Shown here: positions 1-7,559 of the stretch, piece after piece | Numbering within the stretch: position 1 is the stretch's first letter | Layout: each line of letters opens with the position of its first letter | NCBI GenBank assembly: GCA_035696165.1 | Contig: DASRQX010000231.1 | Location: forward strand, 1-15,194 | DNA length: 15,194 nucleotides | DNA from: Palsa-883 sp035696165 | Lineage (GTDB): Bacteria; Pseudomonadota; Alphaproteobacteria; Acetobacterales; Acetobacteraceae | Reading direction: 5' to 3' | The notes under the pieces: generated by a model | The model's database searches: none | The model's input: the letters and a program-made list of their open reading frames with translations, nothing else | What the model was told of the DNA's origin: nothing | Translations under genes and position numbers: made by a program

Positions 1-20
1 CGCCGGCGCTGCCCACCCCT

Positions 21-85
21 CGTCATGCCGGCGAAGGCCGGCATCCACGACTTTTTCTTTGCTTCGACAAAGGCAATTCGTGGAT
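21..85. repeat. REP-like palindromic intergenic element
   Basis: Positions 25-44 form a perfect hairpin (ATGCCGGC, loop GAAG, GCCGGCAT). A second inverted pair, ATCCACGA at 43-50 and TCGTGGAT at 78-85, flanks a T-rich stretch. From general knowledge, palindromes built on a GCCGGC-loop-GCCGGC core followed by ATCCACG are dispersed in many alphaproteobacterial genomes, so this is probably a REP-type repeat rather than a gene-specific terminator. No second copy is seen in this window, so its repeat nature is inferred. Confidence 0.55.
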
Positions 86-144
86 ACACCCAATGCTCGC
101 CGGAATCTGTGCTGTGCCGCCCGTCCACAAGCAAGTATTACGAC

Positions 145-220
145 AGAGACACAGAGACACAGAGACACAGAGCAGAAAAGCCAAGTGATTAACTTGATAT
201 TCTTCTCCGTGTCTCCGTGG
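145..220. repeat. Period-8 tandem repeat with matching inverted arm
   Basis: Positions 145-172 are three and a half copies of AGAGACAC. A partly complementary arm, CTCCGTGTCTCCGTGG, lies at 205-220, so the two could fold into an imperfect hairpin around an AT-rich loop. The rest of the left end (about 221-397) shows no convincing gene: reading frames there have no recognisable domain, ribosome binding site or sensible composition. It is simply the 3' flank of the permease gene that ends at 398. Confidence 0.5.
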
Positions 221-397
221 TGATTCTTTGTTGCAAACAGTTACCAAAGACACCGATTCCGCCGAGCGCATGGTATACCGGCCCGGGGCAATCGCATTCG
301 GCACGATACAGGAACGGACATTTTTATTATGGTCGGCTTTGGACAATCGACGTCGTGACGGTTGCTGTGACCCCGCGCCGCGGCTTCGAACCCGACA

Positions 398-1150
398 TCA
401 CGCTCCGCGCAGGAAGAAGCTCAGCGTCACCGCTCTGGAAATTGCGATCACGCCGGCGCGCAGCCAGCGCGCGTCGAGCCACATCGCCACCCGCGCGCCG
501 ACATAGCCGCCGAGCGCCGCCGCGAACAGCATCGCCAATGTCTGCGGCCAGACCACCGCGCCGGCGGCGATGAAATACAGCACTTCCATGCCGTTCATCG
601 CGCCGACCAGCACCGTCCGCGTCGCGCTCATCTGCTTCAGGTCGCCGGCGCCCAGCAGCCCCCGGACCGCCATCATCATGATGCCGACCGCGCCGCCGAA
701 ATAGCCGCCGTAAATCGCCAGCATGAACTGTGCGACGAGCGTCGTGGCGCGTCCGATGTGCAGCATGCGGCGTAGCGCCACCCCGACGTGGCGGCCGAAC
801 GCGAACGCCAAGCTTGCCAGCAACAGCAGCCACGGCACCAGCGAGTTGAACGCATCGCTCGGCGTCGCCAGCAGCAGCGCCGCGCCCAGCAGTCCGCCTG
901 CCATGCTGACCGCCAGCAGCACCGGCAGCGTCACGCCGCCGATCCCGCCCAGCAACTTGCGGTAGGCCCAGCCACTGGTGACGCTGCCGGGGAACAGCGC
1001 CACCGTGCTGGACGCGTTAGCGTAAACCGGTGGCACGCCGGCGAAGACCATGGCGGGAAAGCTGACGAACGATCCGCCGCCGGCCGCCGCGTTCATCGCA
1101 CCCGCCAGAAAGCCCGCGCCGGTCAGCAGCAAAAGATTTGGCACGGACAC
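398..1150 (-). CDS. TSUP (TauE/SafE) family membrane permease
   Basis: A 250-residue integral membrane protein of the TSUP family, whose members move sulfite, sulfoacetate or related organic anions across the inner membrane; the substrate here cannot be told from sequence. The N-terminus (GAGFLAGAMNAAAGGGSF, about residues 11-28) followed by the FPAMVFAGVPPVYANASSTVAL stretch is the characteristic TSUP entry, and a second similar half begins near YGGYFGGAVGIMMM (about 147-160), as expected for the family's internal duplication. Roughly seven to eight hydrophobic segments are visible and the length is typical. The start is a GTG at 1148-1150; another GTG two codons in is possible and no strong ribosome binding site decides between them. 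It is the last gene of the minus-strand series, about 200 bp after the lipoprotein gene. Confidence 0.88.
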   Translation of the reverse strand: MSVPNLLLLTGAGFLAGAMNAAAGGGSFVSFPAMVFAGVPPVYANASSTVALFPGSVTSGWAYRKLLGGIGGVTLPVLLAVSMAGGLLGAALLLATPSDAFNSLVPWLLLLASLAFAFGRHVGVALRRMLHIGRATTLVAQFMLAIYGGYFGGAVGIMMMAVRGLLGAGDLKQMSATRTVLVGAMNGMEVLYFIAAGAVVWPQTLAMLFAAALGGYVGARVAMWLDARWLRAGVIAISRAVTLSFFLRGA

Positions 1151-1347
1151 GGCATGCCCGTATCGCGGTCACCGGACAACCCAAATGGGTGTCGTCTCGT
1201 TTCGGCCGCTACCGAAGCATTTGGTATCGAAGCATTCGGCGGGGCGGAGATCGTGCCAAGGCACGCGGCGCCGACGCTGACCCAGCCTTGCTTTCGATCA
1301 GACGCCAGTCGCAACCCAACTTCGTCTGCCGCAACGGCCGCATACGC

Positions 1348-1941
1348 TCATTGGCAGGCGGGCGGTTGAATATCGGTGTTGGGGGGCAGTGCCATATCGA
1401 TGGCGATGCCGATGGGTTCATGATCGTGCGGGCACTGCACATTGATGGTGATCGTCAAGCCCGCCGGCGCCGCGCCGTCCGGCCCGGGCGGCATCCCTTG
1501 TGGCGGTACGGCGGGCTGCAGCGTCGGTCCAAGCCGGGCCTCGACCAGGTACTGCGTCAAGTCTCGAATCCGCGCCCGTTGCAGACTGGGCGGCAGCGCC
1601 GAGGTGTCCGCAACCTGAATCCGCATCAAGCGCGGGTCCAGGAGACCCTGGACGACGTTCGCCCGGACGTCGCCTCCGCCGTCGCGCACCGGCCGCATGC
1701 CGTTCGGGAACAGGGCAGGGCTAAGAAACGTGACCCGCGCGCCGTCCGGCAGCGGCTGCAGCGCCGCATCGCCGGCCGCGATGTTCGGTGCCAATCGGTT
1801 TTCCAGGCGATGGTCGAGTTCCCACGCAGCGCGTTGCTGACCAGAGGGGCCCCCGCATGCCGCGAGCAGTACCAGAGGGCAGAGCAAGCTGGCAAGCTGC
1901 GGGCGGAGCAAGCCGGGAAGACGCCGCGGGTGTGAATTCAT
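1348..1941 (-). CDS. Predicted lipoprotein of unknown function
   Basis: A 197-residue protein that I do not recognise by family. The ATG at 1939-1941 is chosen because AGGAGA lies about 10 bases upstream and because the protein then opens with a basic segment, a hydrophobic stretch (LASLLCPLVLLAAC) and a lipobox ending L26-A27-A28-C29, typical of a lipoprotein exported by Sec and anchored at Cys29. The mature part has a short helical segment (AAWELDHRLENRL), a region reading VTFLSPALFPNG, and a Pro/Gly-rich stretch near LQPAVPPQGMPPGPDGAAPAG, and ends NTDIQPPACQ. The frame stays open upstream to 2328, but that part runs through a 16-bp tandem repeat and is antisense to the macrodomain gene's end, so it is unlikely to be translated. 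Confidence 0.72.
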   Translation of the reverse strand: MNSHPRRLPGLLRPQLASLLCPLVLLAACGGPSGQQRAAWELDHRLENRLAPNIAAGDAALQPLPDGARVTFLSPALFPNGMRPVRDGGGDVRANVVQGLLDPRLMRIQVADTSALPPSLQRARIRDLTQYLVEARLGPTLQPAVPPQGMPPGPDGAAPAGLTITINVQCPHDHEPIGIAIDMALPPNTDIQPPACQ

Positions 1942-2053
1942 GGTCCGAACGGTCTCCTGCTGCCGGCGAATGCGTACGACGGCTGACATCATCTTCGGTC
2001 GGCGATTTGGCATGGCAAGCGGACACGGTTTCACGATTTGGCTAGAGCCGAGG

Positions 2054-2111
2054 GGCCGCTCGCCAAATGGACCGCTCGCCCAAGGGACCGCTCGCCCAAG
2101 GGACCGCTCGC
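2054..2111. repeat. 16-bp tandem repeat, about 3.6 copies
   Basis: Units of GACCGCTCGCCCAAGG repeat at 2070-2085 and 2086-2101, with a diverged unit at 2054-2069 and a partial one from 2102. The array lies in the 295-bp space between the macrodomain stop (2237) and the lipoprotein start (1941). Apart from the array the gap holds no recognisable gene. Confidence 0.8.
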
Positions 2112-2236
2112 GTTGACGGGTTGGCCAGGGCTCAAGGGTCGCGGCTCCTTTTGACATGACGGGCGGCGATCCGGGCTCACCGCGGATGCTGTCGCTGCGG
2201 ATCGTCCGGCCCGCATCGGCGCGGCGCTCAAGCGCG

Positions 2237-2752
2237 CTACGCTGTCTCGCGCAGGGCGGCCTGGATCGCCTGCAACACCTCAGCGCCGAAGCAGGCGAAG
2301 ACCAGACGCGTGACCGACGCTTCGTCACGCAGCACCGCGGCGGTTTCGGTCACCGCGATCCGCGCCGCCGCCGGGATCGGGTAGCCGTAGACGCCGCAAC
2401 TGATCGCCGGGAAGGCGATCGAGCCGACGCCATGCGCGACAGCGAGTTTCAGGCTCTCGCGGTAGCAACTGGCCAGCAAAGCCGGCTCGCCGGCGGTGCC
2501 GCCGCGCCAGATCGGTCCGACAGTGTGGATGACGTGACGCGCCGGCAGCCGATAGCCCTTGGTGATGCGTGCATGCCCGGTCGGGCAGCCACCGAGGGTG
2601 CGGCATTCGGCCAGCAGGTCCGGTCCGGCGGCGCGATGGATCGCCCCGTCGACACCGCCGCCGCCCAGCAGCGATTCGTTTGCCGCGTTGACGATGGCGT
2701 CGACTTGCAGGGTGGTGATGTCGGCTTGCAGCACCTCGATATGTGCGGTCAC
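2237..2752 (-). CDS. Macrodomain protein, probable O-acetyl-ADP-ribose deacetylase (YmdB/MacroD type)
   Basis: A 171-residue single macrodomain. Members of this group bind ADP-ribose and hydrolyse O-acetyl-ADP-ribose or remove mono-ADP-ribose from proteins in the cytosol. Diagnostic motifs are all present: D11-I12 for adenine contact, VNAANESLLGGGGVDGAIH (about 21-39) with the Asn and the Asp35 expected for catalysis, and the phosphate loop ISCGVYGYP (about 117-125). The length fits the family. The start is GTG at 2750-2752, overlapping the TGA of the upstream corA gene as GTGA, which suggests translational coupling. The link with a metal transporter is positional only and no functional connection is implied by the sequence. 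Confidence 0.92.
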   Translation of the reverse strand: MTAHIEVLQADITTLQVDAIVNAANESLLGGGGVDGAIHRAAGPDLLAECRTLGGCPTGHARITKGYRLPARHVIHTVGPIWRGGTAGEPALLASCYRESLKLAVAHGVGSIAFPAISCGVYGYPIPAAARIAVTETAAVLRDEASVTRLVFACFGAEVLQAIQAALRETA

Positions 2753-3727
2753 ACCCAGCCCCTCCGTCGGAGTACCAGCAGCGGCAGGATCGCGGACACC
2801 ACGATCACCGTCAGGCCATACGGGTAGCCCCAGGCCCAGTCGTCTTCCGGCACGCCTTTGAAGTTCATACCGTAGACGCCGGCGATCAGCGTGAGCGGGA
2901 TGCCGACTATGGAAACCTCGGTCAGCACCTTCATTACATTGTTCTGCGCGATGTTGATGAAGCCCAGGGTCGCGTCCAGCAGGAACTGCAGCTTGTCGTT
3001 CAGGTGCGTATCGAAGTCACTGACCGAGGCGATGTCAGCGCGCAGCGTCGCCAGCCGCGGTGCCAGTTCCTTGGGCAGCCAGTCCGCGGCAGTGGCTTCC
3101 ACGTAGGGCACGATGCGCGCGGCGCCGACCTGCGTCTCGCGGACATGCGAGATCAGATCGCCGATCTGGCCGAGCGTGCCGAGAGTCCGGCGCAGCAGCG
3201 CGTCCTCCTTCTTGCGCCCGCTGGTCTGCTCCACGCCCATGCTGAAGATGCGGTGGGAGATCGAGTCGAGATCGGCACGAACCTGCTCCAGCGTGTCGGC
3301 CTGGCGGTCGACGATCGCCTCCAGCCGGCCGACCAGAATGTGCGCACTGTGCCGGGATTCGGTCTCGACGTGCGGCACACGTTCGGCGAAGGCGTCGAAT
3401 ACCCGGCTGGGCGCGAAGCGGATGGCCAGCAGCCGGTCCGGTGACAGAACGAAGCCGGCGGCGACGCCGCGCGGGCCATCAGCCATGCTGACCAGCGGCA
3501 GACCGAGGTACAGCGGGCCGTTGCGGCTTGCCAAACGGGTGGAGCTTTCGATCTCGCTGAGATCCGCTTCGGTGGGAACCATGAGGCCGCTGGCATCGGC
3601 GACCCGCGCCGCCTCCTCTTGCGTTGGGCTGAGCAGGTCGATCCAGACCGCGTTGCAGCGCGGCCTGGTCGTGCGGGTCGGGGATCCACTTCGGCCGTCC
3701 GTCCTCACAGGTGAACACGTTCAGCAT
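2749..3727 (-). CDS. corA: CorA-family divalent metal transporter, frameshifted near its N-terminus
   Basis: CorA proteins are pentameric inner-membrane channels for Mg2+ (sometimes Co2+, Ni2+ or Zn2+). The C-terminus shows the hallmark: a membrane helix ending YGMNF (GMN filter motif), an acidic loop (GVPEDDW), a second helix and a basic tail LRRRGW. The cytosolic domain includes the family-like stretch AVWIDLLSPTQEEA. The uninterrupted frame starts only at a GTG at 3706-3708 with no ribosome binding site. A better start, ATG at 3725-3727 preceded by GGGGGAA, gives MLNVFTCEDGRPKWIPDP, which looks like a CorA N-terminus but lies in another frame. The switch must occur near 3648-3655 (CAACGCGGTCTGG), where two missing bases would restore one 326-aa product. 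Either the gene carries a real frameshift or the assembly has an indel there. Its stop overlaps the macrodomain start. Confidence 0.85.
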
Positions 3728-3809
3728 GATTTTCCCCCGCTTCCCGGGACCAGCCCGCCTTGCGGGACCAGTCTCGGCCGCGCCGCCACCGGCCAGGGGG
3801 CGGGAGGGA

Positions 3810-4829
3810 TCAATTCCGCGTCTTGTCCACCAACGCGTTCTTCGCGATCCACGGCATCATCGCGCGCAGCTTCTCGCCGATCTGTTCGATCGGGTGGTCA
3901 CCCATGCGCCGGCGCATGGCACGGAAATTCGCCTGGTTCACCTTGTTCTCCAGCATCCAGTCGCGCGCGAAACGACCGCTCTGGATATCCTCCAGCACCC
4001 GCTTCATCTCCGCTCGTGTCGCGTCGGTGACGATGCGCGGGCCGGAGACATACTCGCCGTATTCGGCGGTGTTGCTGACCGAGTAGTTCATGTTGGCGAT
4101 GCCGCCCTCGTAGATCAGGTCGACGATCAGCTTCACTTCGTGGACGCACTCGAAATAGGCCATTTCGGGGGCGTATCCGGCCGCCACCAGGGTTTCATAC
4201 CCGGCCTTCATCAGCTCGACCAAGCCGCCGCACAGCACCGTCTGCTCGCCGAACAGATCGGTCTCGCACTCTTCCTTGAACGTCGTTTCGATGATGCCGG
4301 CCCGCCCGCCGCCGATCGCGCTGGCATACGACAAGGCCACCTCCAGCGCATTGCCGGACGGGTTTTGCGCCACCGCGACCAGGCAGGGCACGCCGGCGCC
4401 ACGCTGATACTCGCTGCGCACGGTGTGGCCGGGGCCTTTCGGCGCGATCATGAACACGTCGATGTCGGGGCGCGGGTCGAGCAGGTTGAAATGCACGTTC
4501 AGCCCGTGCGCGAACGCCATCGCCGCGCCGGATTTCATGTTTGGGCCGAGCTTGTCGCGATACAGGTCGCCCTGGCCCTCATCGGGCGTCAGCACCATCA
4601 CCACCTCGGCCCATTTGGCGCAGTCGGCCGGGTCCATCACCTTGATGCCCATCGTCTCGGCCTTCGCCACGCCGGCGGAGCCTTTGCGCAGCCCGACGGC
4701 CAGGTCCTGCACGCCGCTCTCCTTCAGGTTGTTGGCGTGGGCGTGGCCCTGGCTGCCATAGCCGATGATGGCGACTTTCTTGCTCTTGATGAGGTTCACG
4801 TCGGCGTCGCGGTCATAGTAGACGCGCAT
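3810..4829 (-). CDS. ilvC: Ketol-acid reductoisomerase, class I
   Basis: A 339-residue enzyme converting acetolactate (or acetohydroxybutyrate) to the dihydroxy-acid with NADPH and Mg2+, the second common step of branched-chain amino acid synthesis, in the cytosol. The Rossmann fingerprint GYGSQGHAHANNL (residues 23-35) is at the N-terminus. The catalytic and metal-binding set is visible: H108 in AHGLNVHF, K131 in APKGPGH, D191 and E195 in DLFGEQ, and E227/E231 in FECVHE. The length is that of the short class I form. It lies downstream of ilvN on the same strand, but the 218-bp gap contains a large palindromic repeat, so it may be transcribed with ilvBN or separately. The ATG at 4827-4829 follows an AAAGGA-like site. 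Confidence 0.98.
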   Translation of the reverse strand: MRVYYDRDADVNLIKSKKVAIIGYGSQGHAHANNLKESGVQDLAVGLRKGSAGVAKAETMGIKVMDPADCAKWAEVVMVLTPDEGQGDLYRDKLGPNMKSGAAMAFAHGLNVHFNLLDPRPDIDVFMIAPKGPGHTVRSEYQRGAGVPCLVAVAQNPSGNALEVALSYASAIGGGRAGIIETTFKEECETDLFGEQTVLCGGLVELMKAGYETLVAAGYAPEMAYFECVHEVKLIVDLIYEGGIANMNYSVSNTAEYGEYVSGPRIVTDATRAEMKRVLEDIQSGRFARDWMLENKVNQANFRAMRRRMGDHPIEQIGEKLRAMMPWIAKNALVDKTRN

Positions 4830-4884
4830 GGTGCTGGTCCTTTCGTGTGTCAGTGTGTCAGCCTGGTTTCCGGACTAATGGAAC

Positions 4885-5014
4885 GTACACCTCTCCCGCT
4901 TGCCGGAGAGGTCGGCGCGCGGAGCGCGACGGGTGAGGACCGAGCCGCACGCACGACCCTCACCCGTGTAGCTACGCTCCGCGACCTCTCCCGCGAAGAG
5001 CGGGAGAGGTGTAC
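4885..5014. repeat. 130-bp palindromic intergenic element
   Basis: The ends are a perfect 16-bp inverted repeat: GTACACCTCTCCCGCT at 4885-4900 and its complement at 4999-5014. Inside, GGAGAGGTCG and GACGGGTGAGG on the left match GACCTCTCCCGC and CCTCACCCGT on the right, so the whole element folds on itself with a few mismatches. From general knowledge, elements with terminal CCTCTCCCGC and internal GGGTGAGG are dispersed non-coding repeats in many proteobacteria. It sits between ilvN and ilvC and as RNA would form a long hairpin. Confidence 0.8.
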
Positions 5015-5047
5015 TGCCGCAACGCGTGCTGTCATCATCTCGGCGCC

Positions 5048-5566
5048 CTAGATCGTGCGGGCGCCGCGCGCCAGCGCGGCGACCCCGGTACGGGAGACCT
5101 CGGCCAGGCCCAACGGGCGCATCAGCTCGATGAACGCATTGAGCTTGTCGGTCGCGCCGGTCAGTTCGAACACGAAGCTTTCCATCGTCGTGTCAACGAC
5201 ACGGGCACGGAACGTATCGGCGATGCGCAGCGCCTCCACCCGCGTCTCGCCCCTGCCGATCACCTTCACCAGCGCCATCTCGCGCGCCACGTGCGGCCCC
5301 TCGCGGGTCAGGTCGGCAACGCGGTGCACCGGCACCAGCCGGTCGAGCTGCGCCTTGATCTGCTCGATCACCATCTCGGTGCCCGAGGTCACCACGTTGA
5401 TGCGCGACCGGGTGCCCTCGGCATCGACCGGGGCGACGGTCAGGCTGTCGATGTTGTAGCCGCGGCCGGAGAACAGCCCGACGATGCGCGCGAGGATACC
5501 GACCTCGTTCTCGACCAGGACGGAGATTGTCGCGCTGCGCAGGGTGGTGTCGATCGGCGGGGGCAT
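5048..5566 (-). CDS. ilvN: Acetolactate synthase small (regulatory) subunit
   Basis: A 172-residue regulatory subunit that binds the IlvB catalytic subunit, activates it and confers feedback inhibition by branched-chain amino acids, usually valine. The N-terminal ACT domain is plain: ISVLVENEVGILARIVGLFSGRGYNIDSLTV starts about residue 14, followed by TSGTEMVIEQIKAQLDRLVPVHRVADLT. The second domain (REMALVKV to the C-terminus) has the family's LTGATDKLNAFIELMRPLGLAEVSRTGVAAL ending. I chose the ATG at 5564-5566; the frame is open 20 codons further, but those codons read through a 20-bp tandem duplication and lack ACT-like character. The gap to ilvB is 96 bp. Confidence 0.95.
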   Translation of the reverse strand: MPPPIDTTLRSATISVLVENEVGILARIVGLFSGRGYNIDSLTVAPVDAEGTRSRINVVTSGTEMVIEQIKAQLDRLVPVHRVADLTREGPHVAREMALVKVIGRGETRVEALRIADTFRARVVDTTMESFVFELTGATDKLNAFIELMRPLGLAEVSRTGVAALARGARTI

Positions 5567-5580
5567 GACAGGACTTCGAT

Positions 5581-5620
5581 CAGAGACAGCAGGAAGCGGG
5601 CAGAGACAGCAGGGAGCGGG
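5581..5620. repeat. 20-bp tandem duplication between ilvB and ilvN
   Basis: CAGAGACAGCAGGAAGCGGG at 5581-5600 is followed directly by a copy differing at one base (5601-5620). It lies in the ilvB-ilvN spacer just upstream of the ilvN start. It probably arose by slippage; no function is suggested. Confidence 0.8.
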
Positions 5621-5662
5621 CGGCACCGCACGCCGCCGGACAGCGACGGCGGCGGAAAGCGG

Positions 5663-7450
5663 TCAGACGAGAACGAGACCCTCGTCGGTCATGCCGACGG
5701 CCTGGTCCTCGTGCTCCGGCCCCAAGATCATCTCGTTGTGTGCGGCGCCGGACGGGATCATCGGGAAACAGTTTTCCCGCGGATCGACCGCGATATCGGC
5801 GATCACCGCGGTGTCGCACGCCAGCATCGCGCGGATCACGTCGTCGAGCTGATCCACCGTCTGCGCCCGCAGCCCCGTCGCATGGAACGCATCCGCCAGC
5901 TTGACGAAGTCGGGCAGCGCCGCCGAGTAGCTCTCGGAATACCGCCCGCCATGCAGCAACTCCTGCCACTGGCGGACCATCCCCATATATTCGTTGTTCA
6001 GGATGAACACCTTCACCGGCAGGCGGTACTGCGACAGCGTGCCCATCTCCTGGATGTTCATCAGCACGGAAGCCTCGCCGGCGATATCGATCACCAGCGC
6101 ATCTGGGTGCGCGATCTGCACCCCCATCGCCGCCGGCAGCCCGTAGCCCATCGTGCCCAGCCCGCCCGAGGTCATCCAGTGGTTCGGCTGCTCGAACTTG
6201 AAGTGCTGCGCAGCCCACATCTGGTGCTGGCCGACCTCGGTGGTGATGAAGATGTCCTGCTTGATGGCGCGCGTCATCTCATACAGCCGCTGGATTGCGT
6301 ATTGCGGCTTGATGATCGACCCGGGCTTCATGTCCTGGGTGAACTTCAGGCTGTCCTTGGCCCGCCAGGTGTCGATCTGCCGCCACCACAAGGTCAGCGC
6401 CTGGCTGTCCACCGGCGTCGGATCGGCCTGCCAGGCGTCCAGCAGCGCCGCCAGCGCCCGCCCGGCGTCGGCGATGATCGGCACCTCCACCGGAACGTTC
6501 TTGTTCACCGAGGACGGATCGATGTCGATGTGGATCTTCCGCGAGCCCTGGCTGAATGCGTTGAGCCGCCCGGTCACCCGGTCGTCGAACCGCGCGCCCA
6601 CGGCCAGCAGCACGTCGCAGCCGTGCATCGCCAGGTTCGCCTCATAGGTGCCGTGCATCCCCAGCATCCCCAGGAAGCTCGGATCGCTGGCCGGGAAGGC
6701 GCCCAGACCCATCAGCGTATTGGTGACGGGAAACCCGGTTGTGTGGACGAGCTTCGTCAGCAGCGCCGAAGCCTGCGGTCCGGCGTTGATCACCCCGCCG
6801 CCGGCATAGACCATCGGCCGCTTGGCACCTTTCAGCAGCGCGATCGCCTTGGCAATCTGGCCCGGATCGGGTTCGGTCCGCGGGGTGTAGCTGCGATGCG
6901 TCGTCGCCGGCTCGGCATAGGGCGCCTTGCCGATTACGATGTCCTTGGGCAGGTCGATCACCACTGGGCCGGGCCGTCCCGTGCGTGCCACGTAGAACGC
7001 TTCATGCACCACGCGCGCCAGGTCGGCGGCGTTCTTCACCAGATAGTTGTGCTTGGTCGCCGGGCGAGTAATTCCCGTAGTATCAGCCTCTTGGAACGCA
7101 TCGTTGCCAATCAGATGGGTTGGCACCTGGCCGGTCAGGCAGACGATCGGAATGCTGTCCATCAACGCGTCAACCAACCCGGTCACGGCGTTCGTCGCCC
7201 CCGGCCCCGAGGTCACCAGCACCACGCCAACCTTGCCGGTAGACCGGGCATAACCTTCGGCCGCGTGCACCGCGCCGCCCTCCTGGCGGACCAGGATGTG
7301 GCGGATCGCGTTCTGGTTGAACAGCGCGTCGTAGATCGGCAGGACGGCGCCACCGGGGTAGCCAAAAATGACCTCCACGCCCTGATCCTTCAGCGCGCGG
7401 AGCAGCACTTGCGCCCCTGACTGGCTGGCAGGCGCCTCAGTGGCCGACAT
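5663..7450 (-). CDS. ilvB: Acetolactate synthase large (catalytic) subunit
   Basis: A 595-residue thiamine-diphosphate enzyme that condenses two pyruvates to acetolactate, or pyruvate with 2-ketobutyrate, committing carbon to valine, leucine and isoleucine. It acts in the cytosol as a complex with IlvN. The three ThDP-family domains are in order: pyrimidine-binding domain with the catalytic Glu57 in RQEGGAVHAAEGYAR; a central FAD-binding domain with GRLNAF and HIDIDPSSVNKN; and the ThDP/Mg2+ domain with SGGLGTMGYGLPAAMG and the metal-binding stretch at 458-486. In that motif Asp is replaced by Glu (AGEASVLMN), which I believe is a normal variant in some alphaproteobacteria. The ATG at 7448-7450 has AAGGA about 9 bases upstream. 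It follows miaA by 105 bp. Confidence 0.98.
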   Translation of the reverse strand: MSATEAPASQSGAQVLLRALKDQGVEVIFGYPGGAVLPIYDALFNQNAIRHILVRQEGGAVHAAEGYARSTGKVGVVLVTSGPGATNAVTGLVDALMDSIPIVCLTGQVPTHLIGNDAFQEADTTGITRPATKHNYLVKNAADLARVVHEAFYVARTGRPGPVVIDLPKDIVIGKAPYAEPATTHRSYTPRTEPDPGQIAKAIALLKGAKRPMVYAGGGVINAGPQASALLTKLVHTTGFPVTNTLMGLGAFPASDPSFLGMLGMHGTYEANLAMHGCDVLLAVGARFDDRVTGRLNAFSQGSRKIHIDIDPSSVNKNVPVEVPIIADAGRALAALLDAWQADPTPVDSQALTLWWRQIDTWRAKDSLKFTQDMKPGSIIKPQYAIQRLYEMTRAIKQDIFITTEVGQHQMWAAQHFKFEQPNHWMTSGGLGTMGYGLPAAMGVQIAHPDALVIDIAGEASVLMNIQEMGTLSQYRLPVKVFILNNEYMGMVRQWQELLHGGRYSESYSAALPDFVKLADAFHATGLRAQTVDQLDDVIRAMLACDTAVIADIAVDPRENCFPMIPSGAAHNEMILGPEHEDQAVGMTDEGLVLV

Positions 7451-7496
7451 GATCGCGTTCCTTTTGGTCGCGTTGATACCGCTTGGTCGCGCAGCA

Positions 7497-7515
7497 CCCG
7501 GGCGGGCGGCCCGGG
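7497..7515 (-). promoter_or_regulatory. GC-rich hairpin in the ilvB leader
   Basis: A perfect 7-bp inverted repeat (CCCGGGC and GCCCGGG, 5-base loop) lies about 47-65 bases before the ilvB start. There is no T-run after it in the minus direction and no leader peptide rich in Ile, Val or Leu, so classical attenuation is not supported. It could be a weak regulatory stem or chance in GC-rich DNA. Confidence 0.25.
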
Positions 7516-7529
7516 CGGCGAGGGGCGCA

Positions 7530-7559
7530 CGGATAGGCCCGGTTGGTGCGGTGCGTCAA
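7530..7559 (-). promoter_or_regulatory. Possible ilvBN promoter
   Basis: On the minus strand, TTGACG (7554-7559, overlapping the miaA stop) is separated by 18 bases from TATCCG (7530-7535). This is a partial match to a sigma70-type promoter and would give a leader of roughly 70 bases ahead of ilvB. The -10 half is poor, so the call is tentative. Confidence 0.25.

Noticed and set aside
145..220. Possible CRISPR array
   Set aside because: Repeats are 8 bp and contiguous with no spacers.
23..346. 107-codon minus-strand frame at the left end
   Set aside because: It is made largely of the period-8 repeat and REP-like sequence, with no ribosome binding site or domain.
1942..2328. N-terminal extension of the lipoprotein frame
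   Set aside because: It runs through a tandem repeat and the antisense of the macrodomain gene; the lipobox and AGGAGA site point to the ATG at 1941.
3711..5051. 446-codon plus-strand frame opposite ilvC
   Set aside because: Antisense shadow of ilvC running into the palindromic element; no family pattern.
5009..7420. 803-codon open frame on the plus strand opposite ilvB and ilvN
   Set aside because: It is antisense to two unmistakable enzymes, is rich in Arg, His, Gln and Asp in the way GC-rich shadows are, and shows no domain.
7451..7555. Ile/Val/Leu attenuator ahead of ilvB
   Set aside because: There is a hairpin but no T-run and no leader peptide rich in branched-chain residues.
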